A stretch of 7,239 nucleotides of DNA from CAZNLL01 sp964573885 (GTDB lineage: Bacteria > Desulfobacterota > DSM-4660 > Desulfatiglandales > Desulfatiglandaceae): positions 1 to 7,239 of the forward strand of contig CAZNLL010000164.1 of NCBI GenBank assembly GCA_964573885.1. The letters are read 5' to 3'. This document shows, in pieces, positions 1 through 6,228 of the stretch. The notes under the pieces are model-generated. The model saw only the letters and a program-made list of their open reading frames with translations, did no database searches and was not told where the DNA came from. Numbering within the stretch: position 1 is the stretch's first letter; the number at the start of each line of letters is the position of its first letter. The position numbers and the translations under genes are program-made.

Positions 1-356
1 AGGAAATCCATCTTATACGCGATGGTTTTAGGACGGACAAAACGGGGATCCATCCACAGATGGATGGTCAAAAGGGGAATATTCAGTGCCTGTACCAGCT
101 CGAGGAGGTGCAGGATCTTGGGAAGATAGCGGTTCTCCAAGCCTGGGATGTCGTTTGGATTTCCCTCCCGGGGGCCGTGTGCAAGAAAATAGAGCCCCAG
201 TTCCCTGTTCACTTCCCGGTAACGGGGGACGAGAGGGGCAAACCTTTCCGGATCAGGGACCCCAATCTCCGCAAAAGCCAGTCCCAGACGGTGGAGGGTG
301 ATCACATCATCGGGGCTGCGGGCCGTCCCCCCCAGGTGGATTCCCTTGTCCTTCAT
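1..356 (-). CDS. Sugar phosphate isomerase/epimerase-like TIM-barrel protein, N-terminal part (cut by left edge)
   Basis: Reading the minus strand from ATG at 356 gives 118 uninterrupted residues that run off the window. The protein opens MKDKGIHLGGTARSPDD. It shows the beta/alpha repeat pattern of the xylose isomerase-like, endonuclease IV-type TIM barrel (PF01261): a strand ending in LYFLAHGP (about residues 55-62), then a long amphipathic helix with ILHLLELVQALNIP, then a strand ending LLTIHLW (about 95-101). In this fold the histidines at strand ends often bind a divalent metal and the substrate. Members isomerise or epimerise sugars and inositols, or act on other small polyols and keto acids, so no specific reaction is claimed. 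The start is supported by AGGA at 368-365, 8 nt upstream. It follows the acyl-CoA synthetase gene by 19 nt, so the two are probably cotranscribed. Family call fairly sure; substrate unknown. Confidence 0.72.
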   Translation of the reverse strand, partial: MKDKGIHLGGTARSPDDVITLHRLGLAFAEIGVPDPERFAPLVPRYREVNRELGLYFLAHGPREGNPNDIPGLENRYLPKILHLLELVQALNIPLLTIHLWMDPRFVRPKTIAYKMDF

Positions 357-375
357 GTCCCAGATCCTATTTTTC

Positions 376-1788
376 TCATGATACCTTGACCTGAGAGTAA
401 CGAAAGGCCAGTCCCAGGGCCTTAACGGCGGTCTCCGGATCGCTGAATACAGGGTAACCCATGGCCTCCAGTCGGTTGGCCAGGTCACGGGCCATGGACA
501 ATTCGGGTCCGTAGATCCATGTGGCCACGGGCTTTTGATGGGCTCTGCTCAGACGGTCGTAGGCCTCCAAATAGGCCTCTGTGTTGTTGCCCGTGGGATC
601 CGCCCATATCACCATAAGGAGGGCGTCCACCTGGTCATCTCCAATCACCGCCTCAAGGATGCCAGGGAAGGCCGTGAGAAAATCCGGCACAGCAGGGGCC
701 ATGGGGCCGATATCCACCGGGGTCTTCCCAAGGCCCGGGAACATCTCTTCCAAGAGGGCACCGGTCCCGGAGGTCAAAGTGGCTACTTCCAGTCCATACT
801 TGGCCCCTTCATCCGTGGCCAGGACCCCCACTCCGCCGGTGTAACTGACGATGCCGACCCGGTTTCCCCTGGGGAGGGGTTGATGGGCAAAAATCTTGGG
901 CACATCAAAGAGCTCATGCCATTTGTGGAGGCGCAAGATTCCCGCCTGGCGACAGAGGGAATCAAAGATCCGGTCGTCCACGGCCATGGATCCCGTGTGG
1001 GAGGCAGAGGCCCTGGCCCCCTCCCGGGTCCTGCCCGACTTCAAGATACAGACCGGCTTGTGCTTGGTGACCTTCCTGGCGGTCTCCAGAAATCTTTTGC
1101 CGTCCCGGACGCTCTCCACGTACATGCTGGCCACCTTGGTGGCCGGGTCCTTTTCCAGGTACAGGAGGAGGTCGCATTCGTCCAGGTCGCACTTGTTGCC
1201 GAAATCGCAGATCTTACTGACGCCTATATTAAAATCCGGATACGGAAAGGCCTGGGGGTTGGTCATGCCCGTCTGGGAGGAAATGGCCACCGGCCCCGGC
1301 TTCAGGGCATAATACCCGGCCTCATAGGGACAGGGATTGTAGCCGTTGGCGGTATTGACCACCCCGGCGGTATTAGGTCCTATAATGCGAATTCCGGTTT
1401 GTCTGGCGATCTGCAGGATTTCCTGTTGTAACCGGGCCCCCTCCCCGTTCCGTTCTGCGAAACCATCCGATACCACGGTCACCGCTTTGATCCCCTTTTC
1501 ACCACATTCCTTGAGTACCCGGGCCACGCCCCGGGCGTTTATCATAATCAGGGCCGCATCGATTTCTCCATCCACCTCTTTGATGGAAGGATAGGCCCTG
1601 ATCCCCAGAATGTCCTTGCAACCAGGGTTGACGGGATAAATCCTGCCTTTATAGCCCGAATTCACCAAGGATTTGACCACCACATATCCTCCGAACAAGG
1701 CCTCCCTAAGAGATCCAATCACAGCGATACTTCGGGGTTCAAAAAAGCGGGCACTGTCTTGTGAACTCGTCGTGTCATTCCGGATCAT
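376..1788 (-). CDS. Acyl-CoA synthetase, ADP-forming, alpha-type subunit (acetate-CoA ligase ADP-forming family)
   Basis: A 470-residue cytosolic enzyme of the NDP-forming acyl-CoA synthetase superfamily, which interconverts acyl-CoA + ADP + phosphate and acid + CoA + ATP. Domains in order: CoA-binding Rossmann domain (about 16-115, opening FFEPRSIAVIGS), the succinyl-CoA-ligase-like domain (about 160-290, with SSQTGM and the conserved GNK near 197), and the C-terminal domain 5 (about 304-460, with GNRVGIVSYTGGVGVLATDEG and PVDIG). The phosphohistidine is His264 in SHTGSMA, preceded by GRTREGARASA as in the family. Length matches free-standing alpha subunits (about 460 residues). The ATP-grasp domains 3 and 4, usually a separate beta subunit or a C-terminal fusion, are absent here. 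ATG at 1788 is chosen over an in-frame TTG at 1821 because AAGGAGG lies 10 nt upstream and the TTG would overlap the previous stop. The gene lies 29 nt behind the M29 peptidase gene. The acyl substrate cannot be told. Confidence 0.87.
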   Translation of the reverse strand: MIRNDTTSSQDSARFFEPRSIAVIGSLREALFGGYVVVKSLVNSGYKGRIYPVNPGCKDILGIRAYPSIKEVDGEIDAALIMINARGVARVLKECGEKGIKAVTVVSDGFAERNGEGARLQQEILQIARQTGIRIIGPNTAGVVNTANGYNPCPYEAGYYALKPGPVAISSQTGMTNPQAFPYPDFNIGVSKICDFGNKCDLDECDLLLYLEKDPATKVASMYVESVRDGKRFLETARKVTKHKPVCILKSGRTREGARASASHTGSMAVDDRIFDSLCRQAGILRLHKWHELFDVPKIFAHQPLPRGNRVGIVSYTGGVGVLATDEGAKYGLEVATLTSGTGALLEEMFPGLGKTPVDIGPMAPAVPDFLTAFPGILEAVIGDDQVDALLMVIWADPTGNNTEAYLEAYDRLSRAHQKPVATWIYGPELSMARDLANRLEAMGYPVFSDPETAVKALGLAFRYSQVKVS

Positions 1789-1798
1789 GGATAGGTTT

Positions 1799-1805
1799 CC
1801 TCCTT
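1799..1805 (-). promoter_or_regulatory. Ribosome binding site deciding the start of the acyl-CoA synthetase
   Basis: The minus strand reads AAGGAGG here, 10 nt before ATG at 1788. The competing in-frame TTG at 1821 lies upstream of this site and overlaps the preceding stop codon, so the Shine-Dalgarno position favours the ATG and a 470-residue protein. Confidence 0.7.
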
Positions 1806-1817
1806 TTTTCCACAGTC

Positions 1818-3017
1818 TCAATACCTAAACAGGCCGTTTTCATAAATCACAACCCTCTTGCCCGTCTTCAGATGGGCCGTAACCGTCTTTTTCTCGGTAT
1901 TCACCAAGTCCCAGTGGAGGGCGGAATCATTAAAACCCAGCTTCCTTTTCTTCTCCTCAGTCAGTTTTGAGGGATCGCCGTGAAAGGCGTCAGAATAGGA
2001 GGCACCCACGGCAAGGTGGCAATTGCCGTATTTCCCGCCGTAGTTTTCATCATAAAGGGTGTTGGCCATGAATCTGTTAATCCTGGAAAAGCGTCTGTCC
2101 GTCAGGGAAAACTCCCCCACCCTGGAAGCGCCCTTGTCCATGGAGAGTTGTTTGCGCACAAACTCCATCCCCTTTTTGGCCTCTATGTCCACGGCCTTGC
2201 CTCTCCTGAAGACGAGGTGGACCCCTTCCACGTAATTCCCGCTGCGAAAGGACGGCTGATTTGCATAATAGACGCCCTCCGTGCCTCGCCAGTCCGGTGA
2301 GAGAAAGACCTCAAAACTGGGGATATTGTGCCCCGACACACCCACCCATCTCCTATGCTCCCCGGGGCTTACCTTGAGGTCAATGGTTTTTGATTCTACA
2401 TGATAATAGCGGACCTTCATGCTGTTAAGCCATTTCTTGACCGTCATCGCATTGCCGTGTATCTCCCGCCATGCCCCTGCCGGGTCCGTCTTGTCCAGGA
2501 AGCAGGCCCTCACAATCTGATTGGTGTATTGTCTCAGGGTGAGCTTGGCCTGCTTGGCGAGCGCTTCGGTTGGCAGGGTGCACAAGGTCCAACCATAGGC
2601 CTTTTGGTCTTCCCTCTTTCTAAGGATATCCCGAAGGGCCTTTCTTGCCACGGCGGCCTTTCCGATCCGCTTGGGATCAATATCTTTCAGGTGGGTGAGG
2701 GAGGCGGGTGCATGGAGATAAATTCCCCCATTGAGATTCTCGTGGAGTTCCCGCTCCCCGGGCCCAATAAAGGTGAGTTGTCTGTTATTGGATTTCTCTA
2801 AGAAATGATGCTCCATCCCCGGGGTCAGCCCGAGTCGCAAGATGGGGTTCAGTCCTTGATCCAAGAGCTTCGCCTGAAGGTTCTCTGCCAGACTGACCGC
2901 CTCCAGATCAAATCGCAGGAGCACAATCTCACCCCTTTTAAACTTGCGGCCCCTCGCCGTGTTCAAGGCCCACAAGAGTATATCCGCATATCGCTCCAAT
3001 TGTCTGCCGGTTAACAT
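1818..3017 (-). CDS. M29 family metallo-aminopeptidase (AmpS/aminopeptidase T-like)
   Basis: A 399-residue protein of peptidase family M29 (PF02073), cytosolic enzymes that remove N-terminal residues using two divalent metals. The N-terminal half (about 1-215) is the alpha/beta domain. The C-terminal half carries the whole metal site: Glu236 in NIPSFEVF, Glu302 in GEFSL, His334 in CHLAVG, and His368 with Asp370 in ALHWD. From memory of Thermus aminopeptidase T (Glu250, Glu316, His345, His376, Asp378) the two Glu are 66 apart in both, and the Tyr seven residues after the first His is also kept (Tyr341). Length is normal for the family (about 370-410). The start ATG has AGGGAGG 6 nt upstream. 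It is the first gene after a 266-nt gap that holds a candidate promoter, and the acyl-CoA synthetase follows after 29 nt. No signal peptide is seen. Its role among CoA-thioester genes is unclear. Confidence 0.9.
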   Translation of the reverse strand: MLTGRQLERYADILLWALNTARGRKFKRGEIVLLRFDLEAVSLAENLQAKLLDQGLNPILRLGLTPGMEHHFLEKSNNRQLTFIGPGERELHENLNGGIYLHAPASLTHLKDIDPKRIGKAAVARKALRDILRKREDQKAYGWTLCTLPTEALAKQAKLTLRQYTNQIVRACFLDKTDPAGAWREIHGNAMTVKKWLNSMKVRYYHVESKTIDLKVSPGEHRRWVGVSGHNIPSFEVFLSPDWRGTEGVYYANQPSFRSGNYVEGVHLVFRRGKAVDIEAKKGMEFVRKQLSMDKGASRVGEFSLTDRRFSRINRFMANTLYDENYGGKYGNCHLAVGASYSDAFHGDPSKLTEEKKRKLGFNDSALHWDLVNTEKKTVTAHLKTGKRVVIYENGLFRY

Positions 3018-3023
3018 AAGGTT

Positions 3024-3030
3024 CCTCCCT
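3024..3030 (-). promoter_or_regulatory. Ribosome binding site of the M29 peptidase gene
   Basis: AGGGAGG on the minus strand, 6 nt before ATG at 3017. A second GGAGG further upstream (3049-3045) is too far from this ATG to serve it. Confidence 0.7.
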
Positions 3031-3066
3031 TATTCTCTGTTTTACCTCCAATCGCCCCTCTATTTA

Positions 3067-3261
3067 TCAAGGTTGGGGCATAATGCAAATGATATTTTGG
3101 CGTCTCAAAAGACCTCGGCCCCCTGTCCTATACGCCAAGCGTCCTTTTTTAATCCACCAATTCTCGTCAAGAATGGCCATGGACTCTTTTGAAAGCCCTT
3201 GAGGGATCTTTGGCTGGTAGCGGCTCGGTATGATGGTCCCCTTTTCCAGACCGTGACACAT
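3067..3261 (-). CDS. Doubtful small ORF, unknown function (possible gene remnant)
   Basis: From ATG at 3261 the minus strand is open for 64 codons, beginning MCHGLEKGTIIPSRYQPKIP and containing an unusual ENWWIKKG stretch near residue 35. The first 40 codons look compositionally like a gene (GTIIPSRYQPKIPQGLS reads like ordinary protein), while the end is rich in Arg and Gly. There is no Shine-Dalgarno sequence in front of the ATG or of the adjacent in-frame TTG at 3264. I do not recognise a family. No membrane segment or signal peptide is seen. It could be a small real gene, the eroded end of a lost gene, or chance coding in an intergenic region. The candidate promoter overlapping its end argues mildly for the last option. 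Confidence 0.25.
   Translation of the reverse strand: MCHGLEKGTIIPSRYQPKIPQGLSKESMAILDENWWIKKGRLAYRTGGRGLLRRQNIICIMPQP
3080..3108 (-). promoter_or_regulatory. Candidate sigma70 promoter for the M29 peptidase / acyl-CoA synthetase block
   Basis: The minus strand shows TTGAGA (3108-3103, five of six matches to TTGACA), a 17-nt spacer, and CATTAT (3085-3080, four of six matches to TATAAT). Transcription would begin near 3073, giving a leader of about 55 nt before the ATG at 3017. It lies in the only long gap of the cluster, where an internal promoter would be expected. It is a consensus match judged by eye only. Confidence 0.33.
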
Positions 3262-3283
3262 CAATAGACGCGGGTGAGGCGGC

Positions 3284-4153
3284 TTAATCGACGAGGCCGG
3301 AGCGCTTAAGGAAATTCACCACGGCCTCTCTGAAGGCGCCGGGATTGTCCGAGGGGACCTGGTGGGTGGATCGAGGTATTTCCACATACCGGCTTTTGGG
3401 AATGGCCTTTTCCATTTCCAGGGCTGCCTCTTTTCTCATAACCCGGCTTTGCGCTCCTCGAATAATCAGGGAGGGACAGGTAATTCGGGGCAGATCTTTC
3501 CTCAAATCATAATGATCAAAACAATCCAAGACCTCCCGGTCGTACTTGTTATAGAGCTTCCCACCGGGCCCTTCTCTAAGGGCGAAAGAGGCAAGACGGT
3601 GGAGGGTTTCCTCGGTGGCATAAGGGCTGGCCTTTTCCATCCCCCTGACCACCTCTTGAACCGAGCCGTAAGAGGCAGGCAAGGAGTGGTAAAGGTCTCG
3701 GAGGTACGCCCTGTTCCAAGAGGGGGGACGGGGTTCAATATCCACATGGATCAGGGCCGCAATTGAGGCCCCCTTCACCGCGGCGTATCGGGTGGCGTGA
3801 AGGGCCCCCATGGAGTGACCCATGAGGATGGGATGGGGCAACTCGAGGGCCTTTATCACCTGGTCCAGGTCATTGACGTAATCCTCACACCTGTAGGCAG
3901 GAGGCCGTACCCAGTCGCTCTCCCCGTGCCCCCTTTGATCCAGGGCGATCACCTTGAAACGCCCTGCCACCGAAGAGGAGAAATCGTCCCACATGTGGGC
4001 GTTGTCTCCGGTTCCGTGGAGGAGCATCATGGTCCTGGGCATTTTGCCGGGCCATTCCAGATAGTGTAAACGGAGGCCGCTTACACGGACGGTCTTGCTT
4101 GCGGATTGCGGTGTTTCGATAGGACCGGCCTTTTTCCCCTGCACGCCGAACAC
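3284..4153 (-). CDS. Alpha/beta hydrolase fold protein
   Basis: A 289-residue soluble alpha/beta hydrolase (PF00561/PF12697 type), a fold that hydrolyses esters, lactones, thioesters, C-C bonds or epoxides. The core starts near residue 22 and shows the oxyanion-loop motif LLHGTGDNAHMW (44-55), DQRGHGESD (72-80), the nucleophile elbow GHSMG with Ser114, and His264 in STHQVP near the C-terminus. The usual acid after strand 7 appears replaced: the motif reads RGAQSRVM, with Arg237 where relatives often have Asp. Asp138 in HVDIEP, after strand 6, could serve instead. The start is GTG at 4153, 7 nt behind the stop of the ligase gene. No strong ribosome binding site is visible, so translational coupling is likely. 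GTG at 4144 is an alternative, and the first ATG (codon 38) would cut into the core. Fold certain; substrate unknown. Confidence 0.85.
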   Translation of the reverse strand: MFGVQGKKAGPIETPQSASKTVRVSGLRLHYLEWPGKMPRTMMLLHGTGDNAHMWDDFSSSVAGRFKVIALDQRGHGESDWVRPPAYRCEDYVNDLDQVIKALELPHPILMGHSMGALHATRYAAVKGASIAALIHVDIEPRPPSWNRAYLRDLYHSLPASYGSVQEVVRGMEKASPYATEETLHRLASFALREGPGGKLYNKYDREVLDCFDHYDLRKDLPRITCPSLIIRGAQSRVMRKEAALEMEKAIPKSRYVEIPRSTHQVPSDNPGAFREAVVNFLKRSGLVD

Positions 4154-4160
4154 CCCGGTC

Positions 4161-6155
4161 TTAACCCGATTCAGGGCCCCCTATCCTATTCCGCAAGTCC
4201 AGGAAAACGTCGAGGGAACGGGGATTGCTCATGGAATCCACGTTTACCGCCTTTTCCAGGGGGATTCCCATAAAGATTTTCTTGACGGGAACCTCCAGTT
4301 TTTTCCCGTTCAAAGTAATGGGGATCTCCGGTACGGCGTAGATTTCATCGGGTACGTGACGGGGGGACAGGGCACTGCGTATGCTCTTGTTGATCCTTTT
4401 CTTTAGGTCATCATCCAGTTTCGCCCCTTTGTCAAGGACCACAAAAAGGGGCATATGATACACACCTTTGCCGTCTTCAAAACCCACGATCAGGCTGTCT
4501 GCAACCTCCGGCAGCTCCTCCAGGACACTGTAGATTTCGCTGCTTCCCATGCGCACACCCTGTCGATTAAGGGTGGAATCAGATCGACCCAATATGACGG
4601 CACTTCCCCTCGATGTAAACCGAATCCAGTCCCCGTGTCTCCAGACACCCGGGTAGAGATCGAAATAGCTTTCCAGATAACGCTGGTTGTCCTTATCGTT
4701 CCAGAGATACAAGGGCATGGAGGGCATGGGCTCGGTGATTACCAGCTCTCCCACTTGGTCCACCAGCCCGTTGCCTTCATCGTCAAAGGCGGCGGCCTTG
4801 ATTCCAAGACCCCGGCACTGGAGCTCTCCCGCGTGCACGGGGAGCGTCGGAGAGGAGGCCAGGAAACCGCTCACGATATCCGTCCCTCCGCTCACCGAGG
4901 CAAGCCATACATCCCTTTTCACCTTTTCATAGACCCACCGGAATCCCTCGGGCGATAAGGGGGAACCCGTGGAACCCACCGCCTTCAAGGGGGCGAGGTC
5001 ATGGTCCTTGCCCGGTGCCATGCCCTGGCTCATGCAGGTGGTTATATAGGCGGCGCTTGTGCCGAACACGGCAAAACGGGCCTTTTCCGCGACCTCCCAG
5101 AGCAGGTCCATGCTGGGGAAGCCCGGGCTCCCGTCAAAGAGAACCGGGGTTCCGCCCATGAGCAGGGAACTTTGGACAATGTTCCACATGACCCATCCGG
5201 TTGTGCTGAACCAGAAGAACCTGTCTCCCGGATGCACATCCATATGAAGGCCCTGGAATTTCAAAAATTCCATGAGAACACCGCCGTGTCCGTGGACAAG
5301 GCCCTTGGGAAGCCCTGTAGTCCCCGAGGAATAAACCACCCAAATGGGGTGATCAAAGGGTACCTGCTCGTAGGTAAGGTCCCCTGATTTGCCCAAGAGA
5401 TCGTCCCAGAGCATAACATTCTTCAGGCCTTCAAGGGCCTGGCTCCGTGCATCCTTTTCCAGGTAGGGGACCATAATGGTCTTTTCAAGGGAGTTCAACA
5501 CCTCCTGCAACTGCCCGACAGCGCTCCGGCGCTCAAAGGCCTTGCCGCCGTATTGGTAGCCGTCCACGGCAAAGAGGATCTTGGGCTCAATTTGTCTAAA
5601 CCGGTCAATGACGCTCCTTGTCCCGAAATCGGGAGAGCAGCTCGACCAGATGGCCCCAATGCTGGCTGTAGCCAGAAAGGCTACCACGGTCTCGGGAATA
5701 TTGGGAAGAAAGGAGGCCACCCTGTCTCCCTTCTTGACCCCGAGGTTACGGAGGCAGGCCGCAACCGAGGAGACCTTTTCATGCAACTCCCCCCAGGAGA
5801 CCTCTGTGAGGGGATAGATCTCTGATTGAAACAAGAGAGCGGGATAATCTGCGGTCATCCGCCGGAACACATGTTGAACATAATTGAGTTCTGAGCCCAA
5901 AAACCATTTGGTGGTGGGCATTTTTCCCTCAATAACCGTGGTGTAGGGCTTTGAGGCCTCGATATCGAAATAATCCCAGAGGGATGCCCAGAACTCCGCA
6001 ATATTGTGCACGGACCACTGCCACAGGGCCGTATAGTCCTTAAAAGTCAGCCCCCGTTGATCCTTAAGCCATTTTATGTAATGGGTGATGTTTGCCTCGC
6101 TTTTCAATTTTTCAGAAGGCTCCCACAGTAAAGTCCCTTCCTTAATGGGTTCCAT
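4161..6155 (-). CDS. aacS: Acetoacetyl-CoA synthetase family ligase (acetoacetate-CoA ligase, AMP-forming)
   Basis: A 664-residue AMP-forming ligase of the ANL superfamily, closest by overall layout to acetoacetyl-CoA synthetase (EC 6.2.1.16), which makes acetoacetyl-CoA from acetoacetate, ATP and CoA in the cytosol. The N-terminal cap has the typical FWASLWDYF and the WFLGSELNYVQHVFR block (about 84-98). Then come the P-loop YSSGTTGLPKG (275-285), SGGTDI (422-427), GDW (508-510), the hinge motif GRSDSTLNRQG (523-533) and the catalytic Lys618 in ITLNGKKLEVP. The C-terminal SNPRSLDVF is also usual for AacS. Length fits the family (about 650). ATG at 6155 is preferred to GTG at 6161, because AAGGAGG sits 9 nt before the ATG and only 3 nt before the GTG. 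It follows the amidohydrolase by 73 nt, with a weak candidate promoter between. A related 3-oxo or branched acid could be the true substrate. Confidence 0.88.
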   Translation of the reverse strand: MEPIKEGTLLWEPSEKLKSEANITHYIKWLKDQRGLTFKDYTALWQWSVHNIAEFWASLWDYFDIEASKPYTTVIEGKMPTTKWFLGSELNYVQHVFRRMTADYPALLFQSEIYPLTEVSWGELHEKVSSVAACLRNLGVKKGDRVASFLPNIPETVVAFLATASIGAIWSSCSPDFGTRSVIDRFRQIEPKILFAVDGYQYGGKAFERRSAVGQLQEVLNSLEKTIMVPYLEKDARSQALEGLKNVMLWDDLLGKSGDLTYEQVPFDHPIWVVYSSGTTGLPKGLVHGHGGVLMEFLKFQGLHMDVHPGDRFFWFSTTGWVMWNIVQSSLLMGGTPVLFDGSPGFPSMDLLWEVAEKARFAVFGTSAAYITTCMSQGMAPGKDHDLAPLKAVGSTGSPLSPEGFRWVYEKVKRDVWLASVSGGTDIVSGFLASSPTLPVHAGELQCRGLGIKAAAFDDEGNGLVDQVGELVITEPMPSMPLYLWNDKDNQRYLESYFDLYPGVWRHGDWIRFTSRGSAVILGRSDSTLNRQGVRMGSSEIYSVLEELPEVADSLIVGFEDGKGVYHMPLFVVLDKGAKLDDDLKKRINKSIRSALSPRHVPDEIYAVPEIPITLNGKKLEVPVKKIFMGIPLEKAVNVDSMSNPRSLDVFLDLRNRIGGPESG

Positions 6156-6164
6156 GCACACTCT

Positions 6165-6171
6165 CCTCCTT
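6165..6171 (-). promoter_or_regulatory. Ribosome binding site deciding the start of the AacS-type ligase
   Basis: AAGGAGG on the minus strand. The distance is 9 nt to ATG at 6155 but only 3 nt to the in-frame GTG at 6161, which favours the ATG. Confidence 0.7.
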
Positions 6172-6197
6172 TATGGTTTTTTGTTTGTCCTCTTTGT

Positions 6198-6224
6198 TTT
6201 ATACCATGGGGGCCGGGATGTCAG
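6198..6224 (-). promoter_or_regulatory. Weak candidate sigma70 promoter ahead of the AacS-type ligase
   Basis: CTGACA (6224-6219, five of six matches to TTGACA) and TATAAA (6203-6198, five of six matches to TATAAT) lie in the 73-nt gap before the ligase gene. The spacer is 15 nt, shorter than the preferred 17, which weakens the call. The transcript leader would be about 35 nt. Confidence 0.22.
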
Positions 6225-6228
6225 CAGG

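Larger units (their letters stand above)
3018..3283. other. Intergenic gap between the alpha/beta hydrolase and the M29 peptidase genes
   Basis: The longest non-coding stretch in the window, at 266 nt. It contains a doubtful 64-codon minus-strand ORF (3261-3067), a candidate sigma70 promoter (3108-3080), an orphan Shine-Dalgarno-like GGAGGTAAAACA (3049-3038) with no start codon at the expected distance, and the true ribosome binding site of the M29 gene (AGGGAGG at 3030-3024). I saw no convincing rho-independent terminator after the hydrolase stop at 3284; the hairpins present have stems of only 3-4 bp and no following T run. Confidence 0.5.

Noticed and set aside
535..1431. Long plus-strand reading frame of 298 codons opposite the acyl-CoA synthetase
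   Set aside because: It lies wholly antisense to a gene with clear family motifs, and its translation is low-complexity in Gly, Pro, Arg and His with no recognisable domain. It is a shadow of codon bias.
1789..1821. TTG start at 1821 for the acyl-CoA synthetase, overlapping the M29 stop by 4 nt
   Set aside because: A TGA/TTG overlap is possible, but the extra residues (MRLWKKGGNLS) encode the ribosome binding site of the better ATG at 1788.
3102..3113. Short inverted repeat GTCT...AGAC considered as a terminator or operator
   Set aside because: The stem is only 4 bp with a 4-nt loop and no T run; such repeats are expected by chance.
4069..4406. Plus-strand frames across the hydrolase/ligase junction considered as a small gene
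   Set aside because: They are antisense to two well-supported coding regions, with no ribosome binding site or recognisable motif.
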